Shown: in pieces, positions 42,701 to 52,993 of the stretch
Numbering within the stretch: position 1 is the stretch's first letter
Layout of the letters: every line of letters begins with the position of its first letter
From: Moritella sp. Urea-trap-13
GTDB lineage: Bacteria > Pseudomonadota > Gammaproteobacteria > Enterobacterales > Moritellaceae
DNA: 64,000 nt
Reading direction: 5' to 3'
NCBI RefSeq assembly: GCF_002836355.1
Contig: NZ_PJCA01000001.1
Location: forward strand, 124,001 to 188,000
Translations under genes and position numbers: made by a program
The notes under the pieces: model-generated
The model's input: the letters and a program-made list of their open reading frames with translations, nothing else
Database searches by the model: none
What the model was told of the DNA's origin: nothing

Positions 42701-42728
42701 GACCAAAGCCTGTTTTTGAGTTGGTCTT
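42699..42728 (+). terminator. Hairpin overlapping the rluE stop codon
   Basis: AAGACCAA (42699-42706, starting in the TAA) pairs with TTGGTCTT (42721-42728), an 8-bp perfect stem with a 14-base loop containing TTTTT. No T-run follows, so it is a weak or factor-dependent terminator at best. Confidence 0.45.
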
Positions 42729-42875
42729 CATGGTAAAATTCGCGCCATTGAAATTTGTGTTTCAGTGAACCGTAATTAACGCCACTAAGAACGCTTATTT
42801 CACAATATTTTTAACACATTAGCAAAAAAGCCTTTAACTTTATTTGCATTACTATAAGAGTAATTAAAAGGTCCT

Positions 42876-44015
42876 ATGACAAATACTACAATCGACGCAA
42901 GTACTAAAGCGTTAAACAGTACTAAAAAAGTAATCGTTGGCATGTCCGGCGGTGTTGACTCATCTGTTTCTGCTTACCTGCTACAACAGCAAGGTTATCA
43001 AGTAGAAGGCCTGTTCATGAAGAACTGGGAAGATGACGATAATGATGAATATTGTGCCGCTGCTGAGGACCTAGCAGACGCACAATCAGTATGTGATAAA
43101 TTAGGTATCGAGTTACACGCGATTAATTTCTCGGCTGAATACTGGGACAACGTATTTGAATACTTCTTAGCGGAATACAAAGCCGGTCGTACTCCAAATC
43201 CAGATATTCTTTGTAACAAAGAAATCAAATTTAAAGCATTCCTACAGTTTGCATCAGAAGTACTTTCTGCTGACTATATTGCTATGGGTCATTACGTGAG
43301 TCGTCGTCAAAAAGCCGATGGCACATTTGAAATGCTACGTGGCTTAGACAGCAATAAAGACCAGAGCTATTTCCTCTACACGTTAGATAATGTGCAAGTG
43401 TCACGCTCATTGTTCCCTGTGGGTGAATTAGAAAAGCCGGAAGTACGTCGTATTGCTGAAGAACAAGACTTGATCACAGCAAACAAAAAAGACAGTACTG
43501 GTATCTGCTTTATTGGTGAACGTAAATTCACTGAGTTCTTAAGCAAATACTTACCTGCACAACCGGGTAAAATTGAAAGTGTTGATGGCGAAGAAATTGG
43601 TGAACACCAAGGTCTGATGTACCACACACTCGGTCAACGTAAAGGCCTACATATCGGCGGCATGAAAAACAACAACAGCCAAGAACCTTGGTATGTGGTT
43701 GATAAAGATATGGAGCGTAACGTATTGCTTGTGGCACAAGGTCACAACCACCCACGTTTATTCTCAGAAGGTTTACTGGCCTCGCAGCTCCATTGGGTTA
43801 GCCGCGAACCATTAACACAGCCATTACGTTGTACTGTAAAAACACGTTACCGCCAGACTGATGTGCCTTGTTTGGTAACACCAATCGGCGAAGACCAAAT
43901 TGAAGTAACTTTTGATAAACCCGAACTTGCCGTTACACCAGGTCAATCAGCGGTATTTTACCTTGATGACGTATGCCTAGGTGGCGCAATCATCGATGTT
44001 CAAATTAGGGGCTAA
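42876..44015 (+). CDS. mnmA: tRNA-specific 2-thiouridylase
   Basis: A 379-residue enzyme that installs 2-thiouridine at wobble position 34 of tRNA-Lys, Glu and Gln, using ATP and sulfur relayed by IscS and Tus proteins. The PP-loop is [15 protein letters not shown] near residue 22. The catalytic Cys pair is in [12 protein letters not shown] (about 112) and [13 protein letters not shown] (about 208). The C-terminal OB-like domains follow, with [14 protein letters not shown]. The upstream sequence GGTAAAATTCGCGCC contains a plausible -10, typical of mnmA promoters in related bacteria. hflD starts 2 bases after the stop, giving a tight mnmA-hflD-purB operon. GAGTAATTAAAAGG precedes the ATG with AAGG 6 bases away. 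Function is certain. Confidence 0.97.
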   Translation: MTNTTIDASTKALNSTKKVIVGMSGGVDSSVSAYLLQQQGYQVEGLFMKNWEDDDNDEYCAAAEDLADAQSVCDKLGIELHAINFSAEYWDNVFEYFLAEYKAGRTPNPDILCNKEIKFKAFLQFASEVLSADYIAMGHYVSRRQKADGTFEMLRGLDSNKDQSYFLYTLDNVQVSRSLFPVGELEKPEVRRIAEEQDLITANKKDSTGICFIGERKFTEFLSKYLPAQPGKIESVDGEEIGEHQGLMYHTLGQRKGLHIGGMKNNNSQEPWYVVDKDMERNVLLVAQGHNHPRLFSEGLLASQLHWVSREPLTQPLRCTVKTRYRQTDVPCLVTPIGEDQIEVTFDKPELAVTPGQSAVFYLDDVCLGGAIIDVQIRG

Positions 44016-44017
44016 CA

Positions 44018-44641
44018 GTGTCAACTAACTTCCAAGAATCAAATATAGCCTTTGCTGGCGTTTGTCAGGCTGCTGCACTCGTGCACCAGCTTGCAACAAC
44101 TGGCAATTGTGATGAAACACAATTAAGTAATACCTTACGTTGTGTGATTGTGACAGACCCGAGTCAAACGATTGAGGTGTATGGCGATTACGCAAACCTA
44201 GAATTAGGCTACAAAACCCTGATTGCTCAGTTAAGCAATACCTCTAAAGGTCCTGATAGCGCCTTAACACGCTACATGATCGGCTTAGTTGCCCTAGAGC
44301 GTAAACTGGCTAAACGCAATGATATTCTTGGTATGTTAGGTGAGCGCATCTCACAAGTTAAACGTCAAACTCATCATTACGAGTTAACGGAAGCGCAAAT
44401 TCTAAGTAATATGGCGTCAATCTATGTGGACTTAATCAGCCCACTTGGCACCAAGATCCAAATTGCAGGAACAGCAAGTTTCCTACAACAAACATTGGTG
44501 AGAGATAAGATCCGTGCATTACTATTTGCCGGTATTCGCTCAGCAGTGTTGTGGCGACAAACAGGCGGTCAACGTCGCCAAGTAGTTTTCAATCGTAAAC
44601 ACATGGTAGAGCAAGCAAAGCAACAATTAGCTCGAATTTAA
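44018..44641 (+). CDS. hflD: High-frequency lysogenization protein HflD homologue
   Basis: A 207-residue, mostly helical protein of the HflD family, peripheral on the inner membrane, which in E. coli binds the phage lambda CII activator. Its housekeeping role is unclear. Recognisable segments are NIAFAGVCQAAALVHQLATT at the N-terminus, ALTRYMIGLVALERKL near 85, and VRDKIRALLFAGIRSAVLWR (about 168-187) followed by QTGGQRRQVVFNRKHM. The start is a GTG with AGGGG upstream, 2 bases after the mnmA stop. purB follows after 24 bases. The conserved position between mnmA and purB confirms the assignment. Confidence 0.95.
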   Translation: MSTNFQESNIAFAGVCQAAALVHQLATTGNCDETQLSNTLRCVIVTDPSQTIEVYGDYANLELGYKTLIAQLSNTSKGPDSALTRYMIGLVALERKLAKRNDILGMLGERISQVKRQTHHYELTEAQILSNMASIYVDLISPLGTKIQIAGTASFLQQTLVRDKIRALLFAGIRSAVLWRQTGGQRRQVVFNRKHMVEQAKQQLARI

Positions 44642-46033
<1,392 letters not shown>

Positions 46034-46094
46034 TTTAAGCTGTGGATAGCTAATAATGCTATAGACAGTCAAGCACGCAGTAGATAATTAAAAC

Positions 46095-46147
46095 AGCCCA
46101 AGTAACACGTTAACTAGAAATAGTAACAAATTGCTTGGGCTTTTTTG
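46095..46147 (+). terminator. Intrinsic terminator of the mnmA-hflD-purB operon
   Basis: AGCCCAAG (46095-46102) pairs with CTTGGGCT (46134-46141) and is followed by TTTTTT. The long loop contains a small TAAC/GTTA stem. The remaining DNA up to 46382 has no ORF and should hold the promoter of the next operon. Confidence 0.85.
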
Positions 46148-46382
46148 TGCGCTAGTTATCATTCCACTTTTTGATATCAATAAACTGAATATCGTAAAAA
46201 CCCTAAAACGTAAAATATAAATTCAAAACGAAACACCAAAACAACACTATAGTTTCAACTCGAAATACAAAATCAGCCTTTTGTAAAACATACTTTTGAA
46301 GTTAGCCCCCCACCTTGTAACTATTCCGTTTACACGGATAATCAGCATTACATTTACATCTAGTTAACCAAGGATTTACACC

Positions 46383-47015
46383 ATGAACGGTTCATTTCTT
46401 ATTGAAGCATTTCAGGCACCCGCAACTTGCGCGCAAAACTTAGGTAATTTCTTTAATGATTTAGGTGCAGATCCTTACCTTGAAAGTAACTGTCGATTCC
46501 GTGCATTTTCTCAATATCAAAAGACTGACACACAGTTTGAAAAATTAGGCTCAAGCACGTTTATGCAGTCATCTGATGTAAACCGTTTGATTGGTAACGT
46601 GCAGCGTAAATTTGAAGACATTTCGCCAACGCTTGATCAACACCCTGATTTTCAGAATCTACTGAATTCATTTCTTGAACGTACTAACGTTGATACCACT
46701 AAGCAGCCAATTGGCGTACATCAGATCCGCGTAGTTTGTTCACAAGATAAATCAGGCTCTCCAGCACCAGAAGGTATTCATCAAGACGGTTTTGATTTTG
46801 TCGGTATTTTTTGTGTGAAGAGAGACAACATCGCTGGCGCATTTACGCAAATTTTTTCATCGCCTGTGGATCAACATCCACACATGAGCACCACGCTAGA
46901 AGAGAACCAATTCATCATTTTTAATGACCGTCGCTATTATCACTACGTGACTGAAACACTACCTGGTCTACAAGATGAAACCGGTCTGCGCGACGTATTT
47001 GTTTTCACTGCGTAA
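46383..47015 (+). CDS. 2-oxoglutarate/Fe(II)-dependent dioxygenase (PF10014 type)
   Basis: A 210-residue protein of the family that includes bacterial free-amino-acid hydroxylases such as L-isoleucine 4-hydroxylase. The iron-binding facial triad is visible as H-x-D in EGIHQDGFDFVGIF (about 133-146) and a distal His in DRRYYHYVTET (about 182-192), followed by an Arg (LRDVFVF) for 2-oxoglutarate. It would hydroxylate an amino acid or small amine in the cytoplasm using O2 and 2-oxoglutarate. The next gene, a PLP enzyme of the class V aminotransferase fold, begins 128 bases later in the same direction, so the two may act on one substrate. GG lies 8-10 bases before ATG (AAGGATTTACACC). Confidence 0.8.
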   Translation: MNGSFLIEAFQAPATCAQNLGNFFNDLGADPYLESNCRFRAFSQYQKTDTQFEKLGSSTFMQSSDVNRLIGNVQRKFEDISPTLDQHPDFQNLLNSFLERTNVDTTKQPIGVHQIRVVCSQDKSGSPAPEGIHQDGFDFVGIFCVKRDNIAGAFTQIFSSPVDQHPHMSTTLEENQFIIFNDRRYYHYVTETLPGLQDETGLRDVFVFTA

Positions 47016-47143
47016 CGAATAAGCAGCAATGCGAACTGTCATTAAAACAGTCACCACAACCTATTTAACACACTAAAGAACAGTATTACGCTTTACAAAA
47101 AAAAGTTGTAAACGTGATCATGATTTTATTAAAGGAATAACCG

Positions 47144-48382
47144 ATGAACTTATGTATTGAGTCAATCCGCCAAGCGTTTCCAGCACTACAGCAAAAAGTA
47201 AATGGCGAGCCAGTGTATTTTTTTGATGGTCCTGGTGGCTCACAAGTTCCACAGTCAGTACTCGATACCATGACTGCCTACTTAGGTAAATATAACTCCA
47301 ACCTTGGCGGCCGCTTTTTCTCAAGTGAAAAGACCGTTGATGTCATGCGTAACGCTCGCCTAGCAGGCCAAGCACTGTTAAATACCGAGTCGCCAGATAA
47401 CATCGTTTTTGGCGCCAACATGACCTCACTGACGTTCCAATTAAGCCGTGCCATCAGCCGTGATTGGCAAGCGGGCGATGAAGTTATTGTGACTTCGCTT
47501 GACCATTATTCAAATGTTTCAACATGGCAGCAAGCCGCGGATGATAAAGGCGCGGTAGTACACCAAGCCCGTGTGAATGAAGACGATTGCACACTCGATA
47601 GCGAGCACTTAATCTCACTGATTTCAGCTAAAACAAAACTAGTTGCTTTAACATTTGCGTCGAACACCACAGGTTCTTTGGTAGATGTTAAACCAATTAT
47701 TGCAGCCGCACATGCCGTCGGCGCTAAGGTTTATATTGATGCAGTTCATTACGCGCCACACAAGCTGGTAGATGTGCAGACATTGGGTTGTGACTTCTTA
47801 GCGTGCTCAGCGTATAAGTTCTTTGGCCCACATGTCGGTATCGCGTATGTAGCACCACAATGGTTACATAGCATATCACCGTACAAGGTAGAGCCAGCAA
47901 CAAACCAAGGCCCCGGTCGTTTTGAAACCGGTACTCAAAGTTTTGAAGCATTAGCTGGGTTTACTGCGGCAGTTGAATACCTTGCCCATGCAGGTGACCA
48001 AACGCTGCCACTACGTGAAAGACTGGTGCAAAGCTTCAAATTATATCAAACACATGAGCAACAACTGAGCCAACACTTCCTTGCCAAGCTAGCGCAGTAC
48101 AGCAATGTGACCTTGTACGGTATTAGTGACATGGACAGATTAGCTGAGCGTACGCCAACCTTCTCTATCCGTATCGAACACGCTTCACCAGAAGATGTAT
48201 CTGGCCTACTTGGTCAACACAATATGTGTGTCTGGAACGGTCATTTCTATGCAATCGGCTTGTGCAAACAGCTCGGTATTTTAGATAAAGGTGGCGTCAT
48301 TCGTATTGGCTTTATGCACTACAATACCACCAGCGAAATTGATGATCTATTTGATGTGTTAGAGACAGTATTGGTTAAATAA
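47144..48382 (+). CDS. Cysteine desulfurase-like protein (class V aminotransferase fold)
   Basis: A 412-residue PLP enzyme related to cysteine desulfurases and selenocysteine lyases, in the subgroup annotated as cysteine-desulfurase-like. The PLP lysine is in CSAYKFFGPHVGIAYV (about 223). PVYFFDGPGGSQVP is the N-terminal family start, VTSLDHYSNVSTW holds the His that stacks on PLP, and VYIDAVHYAPHKLVD holds the PLP Asp. The CVWNGHFYAI element near residue 364 is typical of this subgroup. The loop Cys of IscS/SufS is not evident, so sulfur transfer is not assured. It shares an operon-like arrangement with the 2OG dioxygenase at 46383, so a role on a hydroxylated amino acid (beta-elimination or transamination) is possible. 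AAAGGAATAACCG gives the ribosome binding site. Confidence 0.85.
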   Translation: MNLCIESIRQAFPALQQKVNGEPVYFFDGPGGSQVPQSVLDTMTAYLGKYNSNLGGRFFSSEKTVDVMRNARLAGQALLNTESPDNIVFGANMTSLTFQLSRAISRDWQAGDEVIVTSLDHYSNVSTWQQAADDKGAVVHQARVNEDDCTLDSEHLISLISAKTKLVALTFASNTTGSLVDVKPIIAAAHAVGAKVYIDAVHYAPHKLVDVQTLGCDFLACSAYKFFGPHVGIAYVAPQWLHSISPYKVEPATNQGPGRFETGTQSFEALAGFTAAVEYLAHAGDQTLPLRERLVQSFKLYQTHEQQLSQHFLAKLAQYSNVTLYGISDMDRLAERTPTFSIRIEHASPEDVSGLLGQHNMCVWNGHFYAIGLCKQLGILDKGGVIRIGFMHYNTTSEIDDLFDVLETVLVK

Positions 48383-48416
48383 CCACTAACGCGGCCTCAA
48401 ATTTACATCCAGTAAG

Positions 48417-48440
48417 CCCAAGTGCCTCATTGCACTTGGG
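48417..48440 (+). terminator. Hairpin after the PLP-enzyme gene
   Basis: CCCAAGTGC-ctcatt-GCACTTGGG forms a perfect 9-bp stem, 34 bases after the stop. Only TTCG follows, so termination without a factor is uncertain. Confidence 0.6.
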
Positions 48441-48611
48441 TTCGACTTAACAATGAACTATTCATTTCAATAAACCACAGCATAAATTACCTTAAATATC
48501 AAAAATAAAATCTCGATAACAATTTTATTTTGTTCACCATGCTAGCCTATTCACGCAATCGCCATATACATTATCATTCAGTGAATCTAAGACAACGCAA
48601 GGAAGCAAAAT

Positions 48612-49091
48612 ATGTCACGTCAATCAAGAACAGTACAACAATGGTTTGATGAATATGGGGTTAGCCATCAAAACAAAACCAATAAACTCATCCATTGGAT
48701 CATGGTACCCATCATCTTTTTTACCATCGTCGGTTTGCTATGGTCTATCCCCAAAATGGATTGGATGGGCGCATCACCTTGGATAAATTGGGCAACATTA
48801 ACCATGCTACCGGCGATGTATTTCTATTACACCTTATCAAAGCGTATCTTATTGGGCATGCTACTGTTTACCGGATTATGTCTAGTAGCGAGCCATATGC
48901 TGACGCTGTACTTAGCTATACCCTTGTGGCTGTTGAGTTCGGTATTATTTGCGATTGCTTGGGTATTTCAGTTTATCGGCCATAAAATTGAAGGGGCGAA
49001 ACCCTCGTTCTTTGAGGATCTGCAGTTTTTATTAGTCGGCCCAGCTTGGTTGTTAGGCTTCATCTATCAACGCGCTGGGATCCGTTATTAA
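48612..49091 (+). CDS. Mpo1-like (DUF962) membrane protein
   Basis: A 159-residue protein with four hydrophobic segments, of the DUF962/YGL010w family. The N-terminal QWFDEYGVSHQNKTNKLIHW carries the conserved His residues (S-H-Q..N-K-x-x-H-W), and VFQFIGHKIEGAKPSFFEDL near residue 120 carries the G-H-K-x-x-E-x-x-x-P motif. The yeast member Mpo1 is an Fe-dependent dioxygenase in alpha-oxidation of 2-hydroxy fatty acids, while bacterial members are mostly unstudied. It stands alone with its own upstream region. AAGGAAGCAAA precedes the ATG. The family call is firm; a dioxygenase activity here is inference. Confidence 0.85.
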   Translation: MSRQSRTVQQWFDEYGVSHQNKTNKLIHWIMVPIIFFTIVGLLWSIPKMDWMGASPWINWATLTMLPAMYFYYTLSKRILLGMLLFTGLCLVASHMLTLYLAIPLWLLSSVLFAIAWVFQFIGHKIEGAKPSFFEDLQFLLVGPAWLLGFIYQRAGIRY

Positions 49092-49129
49092 TAGCTGGTA
49101 TGAATAACTTTCTATCAATAATTTAGCTG

Positions 49130-49576
49130 TTATTTGACCGCCAAATTATAGGAAAAATACGAGGTGTCTTTTACAAAGCCCAACTTTTCATACAAGGCTT
49201 GCGCCGAGAAGTTATCTTGGGCTGTATTGAGATCAACCCGAATAGCACCGGTATTGCGAGCCTCCCTCACTACCCGATGAATCAATTCATTAGCCAGCCC
49301 TTGTCGGCGATATTCAGGCGCTATAAATAAATCGTTTAATACCATTATTTTTCCCAACGACACAGATGAAAACGAATGGTAGTTAAGTACAAAACCCATC
49401 GGGTCACCGGCTTTGTTATAAGCGATAAACACGGTAGCATCGTTATTAAGTAAACGCTCACCTAAATACGGTCGGTACTTTTGTGGTGCTGATGGCTGCT
49501 TATAAAACACCATATATTGATCAAATAAACTAACGAGGTCGTTTAACTCTTCTAGTGAGGCTTGTTTGATATTCAT
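49130..49576 (-). CDS. GNAT-family N-acetyltransferase
   Basis: A 148-residue single-domain GNAT protein. The acetyl-CoA binding motif A is LNDLFIAPEYRRQGLANELI (about 84-103; R-R-Q-G-L-A), and the C-terminal ALYEKLGFVKDTSYFSY is typical. It resembles the small PhnO/GNA1-like acetyltransferases that modify amines or amino acids. It converges on the Mpo1-like gene with a 38-base gap and is followed upstream by another, unrelated GNAT gene on the same strand after 129 bases. Substrate unknown. AAGGAATTTT precedes the ATG. Confidence 0.88.
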   Translation of the reverse strand: MNIKQASLEELNDLVSLFDQYMVFYKQPSAPQKYRPYLGERLLNNDATVFIAYNKAGDPMGFVLNYHSFSSVSLGKIMVLNDLFIAPEYRRQGLANELIHRVVREARNTGAIRVDLNTAQDNFSAQALYEKLGFVKDTSYFSYNLAVK

Positions 49577-49705
49577 AAAATTCCTTTTTAATATGAATCA
49601 ATAGACAAGGGTAATAATAACGCCTATTACATACATCTATGTTATTAACTTGTGTATCCAGAATATCAATTTCTGATTAAATTACAACAGCATAAAACGC
49701 CTTAT

Positions 49706-50248
49706 TTATGCCCCTGGAGATAATTGATATCTGCGTACTTGTTGCTCTTCTGCTGCATAGTAGTATTCATTAAGAAATCGCGCCTCACAACTTTCGATCA
49801 CCTTACGTGAAGCAATATTAGTCGGGTCGCAACTGATGATAACGTCATCAGTCAGTACCGCCTTTTGAATATGAGACAACATCAACCTCGCTACACCTTT
49901 ACCTCGCGCTGAGGGTCTGGTTTCATAACCAATATGACCAATAACGTTCTCGATATAGTCACCACAGCCCTGCCTCACTCGTATTGAGCCAAGAATAACC
50001 CCATCTTCGATACAAAAATAAGTGCGGATCGGCGTCCAACCTCTCGGTAATTGCTCACCTTTAGCATATGCAATGCGTTTGCTAAGATAGCGCTCGTAAT
50101 GACTAAGGATAAACTCATAGAGGATAATACCGTCATCGACACATTCGTCGACATAGGATTTGAAAGCGTTTAAATGTTCTATTTTTGCCAGTTCGATTGT
50201 TACTGACCCACTTGTTACTAATTCTGTTTTTGCTAATGCCATGCTCAT
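49706..50248 (-). CDS. GNAT-family N-acetyltransferase
   Basis: A 180-residue GNAT protein with a longer N-terminal part (about 1-75) before the CoA domain. Motif A is GYETRPSARGKGVARLMLSH (about 127-146), and the end is NIASRKVIESCEARFLNEYY, as in predicted acetyltransferases of the YhhY/PF13302-like group. IRVRQGC and YFCIEDGVILGSIRVR form the preceding strands. It is divergent from ahpC, with the OxyR-type site between them. There is no evidence that it belongs to the peroxide regulon. The substrate is unknown. The first of two in-frame ATGs (50248 and 50242) was kept. Confidence 0.87.
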   Translation of the reverse strand: MSMALAKTELVTSGSVTIELAKIEHLNAFKSYVDECVDDGIILYEFILSHYERYLSKRIAYAKGEQLPRGWTPIRTYFCIEDGVILGSIRVRQGCGDYIENVIGHIGYETRPSARGKGVARLMLSHIQKAVLTDDVIISCDPTNIASRKVIESCEARFLNEYYYAAEEQQVRRYQLSPGA

Positions 50249-50336
50249 ATCACGGTTGTTCCTGAGTTACTAAATTTGGCGCGATTCTGCTTTAAGTTAA
50301 ATCATACCATGTCCATTAATAAGCTCCAAAACAATG

Positions 50337-50373
50337 ATAGCTTTAATCAATCGTTTTCATAGATTCAATCACC
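50337..50373 (+). promoter_or_regulatory. OxyR-type binding site upstream of ahpC
   Basis: ATAG-N7-CAAT-N7-ATAG-N7-CACC reproduces the spacing of the OxyR consensus ATAG-N7-CTAT-N7-ATAG-N7-CTAT. Elements 1 and 3 are perfect, element 2 has one mismatch, and element 4 is poor. A CATAAT (50397-50402) lies at a fitting -10 distance downstream. OxyR control of ahpC is known in enterobacteria and vibrios. Confidence 0.65.
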
Positions 50374-50450
50374 TTTACCTATGAAATCGATTCCCCCATA
50401 ATCCTTCTCATGGATTCGCAGCAAGATTGCAGCAAGAGTCCCATCACACA

Positions 50451-50480
50451 ATTAACTAATTAACTAATTAACTAATTAAT
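50451..50480. repeat. Octanucleotide tandem repeat (ATTAACTA)n in the ahpC leader
   Basis: Three perfect ATTAACTA units (50451-50474) and a partial fourth (ATTAATAG) that ends in the AGGA of the ribosome binding site. The repeat number sets the leader length between the -10 box and the ahpC start. Confidence 0.9.
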
Positions 50481-50491
50481 AGGATAACAAC

Positions 50492-51049
50492 ATGATCAAC
50501 ACTCAAATTAAACCATTTAACGCAACGGCTTTCAAACAAGGCGAATTCGTAGAAATTTCAGAACAAGACGTACAGGGTAAATGGGCAGTATTCTTCTTCT
50601 ACCCTGCTGACTTCACATTTGTTTGCCCTACTGAACTAGGTGATGTTGCAGACCATTACGAAGAACTACAAAAACGTGGCGTTGAAGTTTTCTCAGTATC
50701 AACTGACACTCACTTCACTCACAAAGCATGGCACGACAGTTCAGACACTATCGGCAAAATCAACTACTTCATGGTAGGCGACCAATCCGGCAACATCACA
50801 AACAACTTCAATGTTATGCGTGCAGGTCAAGGCCTTGCAGATCGTGCAACTTTCCTAGTTGACCCACAAGGTGTTATCCAAGCAATGGAAATCACTGCTG
50901 AAGGTATTGGCCGTGACGCTGAAGACTTAATGCGTAAAGTTAAAGCCGCGCAATATGTAGCAGCTCACCCAGGTGAAGTTTGCCCAGCTAAATGGAAAGA
51001 AGGCGAAGCAACACTTGCTCCTTCATTAGACCTAGTTGGTAAAATCTAA
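50492..51049 (+). CDS. ahpC: Alkyl hydroperoxide reductase subunit C (typical 2-Cys peroxiredoxin)
   Basis: A 185-residue cytoplasmic peroxiredoxin that reduces H2O2, organic peroxides and peroxynitrite. The peroxidatic Cys45 is in [12 protein letters not shown], and the resolving Cys164 is in [12 protein letters not shown]-like and C-terminal YF-related elements are weak (the tail ends DLVGKI as in other proteobacterial AhpC). Reducing power comes from AhpF, encoded 243 bases downstream. An OxyR-type site precedes it, and AGGATAACA-ACATG gives a good ribosome binding site next to a tandem repeat. Codon use is highly biased, as expected for an abundant protein. A hairpin between ahpC and ahpF should reduce ahpF expression relative to ahpC. 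Confidence 0.97.
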   Translation: MINTQIKPFNATAFKQGEFVEISEQDVQGKWAVFFFYPADFTFVCPTELGDVADHYEELQKRGVEVFSVSTDTHFTHKAWHDSSDTIGKINYFMVGDQSGNITNNFNVMRAGQGLADRATFLVDPQGVIQAMEITAEGIGRDAEDLMRKVKAAQYVAAHPGEVCPAKWKEGEATLAPSLDLVGKI

Positions 51050-51094
51050 TTTAAAGGCAACTTTAAAGATTGATTGTTTAAAGTAACAAAGTCG

Positions 51095-51126
51095 ACCTCA
51101 GTATCAGTTAACGATTACTGAGGTCA
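51095..51126 (+). terminator. Hairpin between ahpC and ahpF (partial terminator)
   Basis: GACCTCAGTA and TACTGAGGTC form a perfect 10-bp stem with a 12-base loop. Only ATTTAAAAAT follows, so partial termination or mRNA 3'-end protection for ahpC is likely. Confidence 0.65.
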
Positions 51127-51163
51127 TTTAAAAATACATTTTCGCCAACGCTCTAAAAATAAA

Positions 51164-51212
51164 AACAAAGAAACAAAGAAACAAAAATAGAAAATAGAAA
51201 ATAGAAAATAGA
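51164..51212. repeat. Two adjacent simple repeats in the ahpC-ahpF spacer
   Basis: AAACAAAG occurs twice plus a near-copy (51164-51187) and runs into four perfect AAAATAG units (51185-51212). The whole tract has almost no C or T on this strand and lies 80 bases before the ahpF start. Confidence 0.88.
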
Positions 51213-51292
51213 TTTTTAAATTAACCAAATTGCTAATAGCGTTTTCCATAAACGTATCTCATATAGCCATAAGCAGAATAGAAGGTGTCACC

Positions 51293-52882
51293 ATGTTAGA
51301 CCAAAATATGAAAACCCAGTTAAAAGCCTATTTAGAAAATTTAAAGACTGAAGTACAACTCGTGCTTAGCCTTGATGACAGTGAGACAGCACAAAAATTA
51401 CATACTTTAGCCAACGACATCGCGTCATTGAGCAGTAAAGTAAGCGTTATTGAAGACCAAAATGCGAGTGCACGTAAACCTATCATGCAAGTGGTTAACC
51501 CAATCAAAAAAACAGCAGTTGGTTTTGCGGGTTTACCTATGGGTCATGAATTTACCTCATTGATATTAGCGCTACTGCACAGTGGTGGTCACCCAATGAA
51601 GCTAGGCGCAGACGTCATTGAACAAATGGCTAATCTTGAAGGCGAAATGAACTTCGAAGTATTCATTTCATTAAGCTGCCAAAACTGTCCGGATGTTGTG
51701 CAGGCATTAAATATGATGGCAGCAACGAATCCAAATATTAAAACCACCATGATTGATGGCGCTGCATTCCAAGATGAAGTCGCTGAACGTAACATCATGG
51801 CCGTACCAAGTGTTTACCTAAACGGTGAAGTGTTCACCCAAGGTCGAATTTCATTAACTGAGATTTTAGCCAAAGTCGATACTGGCGCAACAAAAAAACA
51901 AGCGCAGGCATTAAACGAAAAAGAACCATACGAAGTGCTCGTCGTCGGTGGTGGTCCAGCTGGCGCATCCGCTGCAATTTATGCGGCACGTAAAGGTATC
52001 CGCACTGGTGTGGTAGCCGAGCGTTTTGGTGGCCAAGTCATGGATACCATGGCTATCGAAAACTTTATTTCGGTAAAAGAGACCCAAGGTCCTAAGCTTG
52101 CTGCAGCCCTTGAAGAACACGTCAAAGAATACAACGTCGATATCATGAATGAGCAAAGAGCTCGTGGTATTGTCAGCGCAGAAAAAAACGCTGATGGTTA
52201 TATTCATGTTGAACTCGACAGTGGCGCGACATTAAAAAGCCGCAGCGTGATCTTATCAACCGGCGCACGCTGGAGAGAAATGAATGTACCAGGCGAACAA
52301 GAATATCGTAACAAAGGCGTCGCTTACTGCCCACATTGTGATGGCCCATTGTTTAAAGGCAAAAAAGTAGCCGTGATCGGTGGCGGTAATTCCGGTATCG
52401 AAGCTGCTATCGACTTAGCTGGTTTGGTTGAACATGTGACGGTTCTCGAATTTGCAGATACCTTACGTGCCGATCAAGTATTGGTTAATAAGGCCAACAG
52501 TATTGCTAATATTACCATCATTAAGCAAGTCCGAACCACTGAAGTGATTGGTGACGGAACCCGTGTCACAGCGCTTAATTATATTGACCGTGCCACAGGT
52601 GATGCAAAACAGATCGAACTTGCAGGTATCTTTGTACAAATTGGCTTGATGCCTAACAGTGATTTCTTAAAAGGCAGTGGCGTGGCGTTATCACCACGTG
52701 GTGAGATTGAAGTGAATGCTAAAGGTGAAACATCTGTGGCAGGTATATTTGCTGCTGGTGACGTAACAACTGTACCTTACAAGCAAATCATCATTGCGAT
52801 GGGAGAAGGTTCAAAAGCCAGCTTAAGTGCTTTTGATCATTTAATTCGTACACCATCACCAGCTGATACAGTTAACGCTTAA
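51293..52882 (+). CDS. ahpF: Alkyl hydroperoxide reductase subunit F
   Basis: A 529-residue NADH-dependent flavoprotein that reduces AhpC. The N-terminal double thioredoxin-like domain has CQNC (Cys129, Cys132), and the C-terminal thioredoxin-reductase-like part has the FAD motif [20 protein letters not shown] (about 205-224), the NADH motif [19 protein letters not shown], the redox pair CPHC (around residue 350) and a final [16 protein letters not shown]. The ATG at 51293 was chosen because GAAGGTGTCACC supplies the ribosome binding site. The longer reading to a TTG at 51230 adds 21 residues without support. It forms an operon-like pair with ahpC. Length fits E. coli AhpF. Confidence 0.96.
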   Translation: MLDQNMKTQLKAYLENLKTEVQLVLSLDDSETAQKLHTLANDIASLSSKVSVIEDQNASARKPIMQVVNPIKKTAVGFAGLPMGHEFTSLILALLHSGGHPMKLGADVIEQMANLEGEMNFEVFISLSCQNCPDVVQALNMMAATNPNIKTTMIDGAAFQDEVAERNIMAVPSVYLNGEVFTQGRISLTEILAKVDTGATKKQAQALNEKEPYEVLVVGGGPAGASAAIYAARKGIRTGVVAERFGGQVMDTMAIENFISVKETQGPKLAAALEEHVKEYNVDIMNEQRARGIVSAEKNADGYIHVELDSGATLKSRSVILSTGARWREMNVPGEQEYRNKGVAYCPHCDGPLFKGKKVAVIGGGNSGIEAAIDLAGLVEHVTVLEFADTLRADQVLVNKANSIANITIIKQVRTTEVIGDGTRVTALNYIDRATGDAKQIELAGIFVQIGLMPNSDFLKGSGVALSPRGEIEVNAKGETSVAGIFAAGDVTTVPYKQIIIAMGEGSKASLSAFDHLIRTPSPADTVNA

Positions 52883-52960
52883 CTTTAAATAATAAATTGT
52901 AACCAAAGCAATAAGATAAAATTTGCGCTAGTCCCCACATGCAAGGCTTATCCCCCTATA

Positions 52961-52993
52961 AACCAGCAGTCGCTAACGATTGCTGGTTTTTTA
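52961..52993. terminator. Terminator of ahpF, possibly shared with the convergent thioredoxin gene
   Basis: AACCAGCA (52961-52968) pairs with TGCTGGTT (52981-52988), with inner TCG/CGA pairs, and is followed by TTTTTATT. On the other strand an A-rich tract precedes it and TATAGGGGG follows, so its main use is for ahpF. Confidence 0.85.

Noticed and set aside
51230-51292. Longer start for AhpF at a TTG
   Set aside because: The extra 21 residues have no counterpart in AhpF, and GAAGG stands right before the ATG at 51293.
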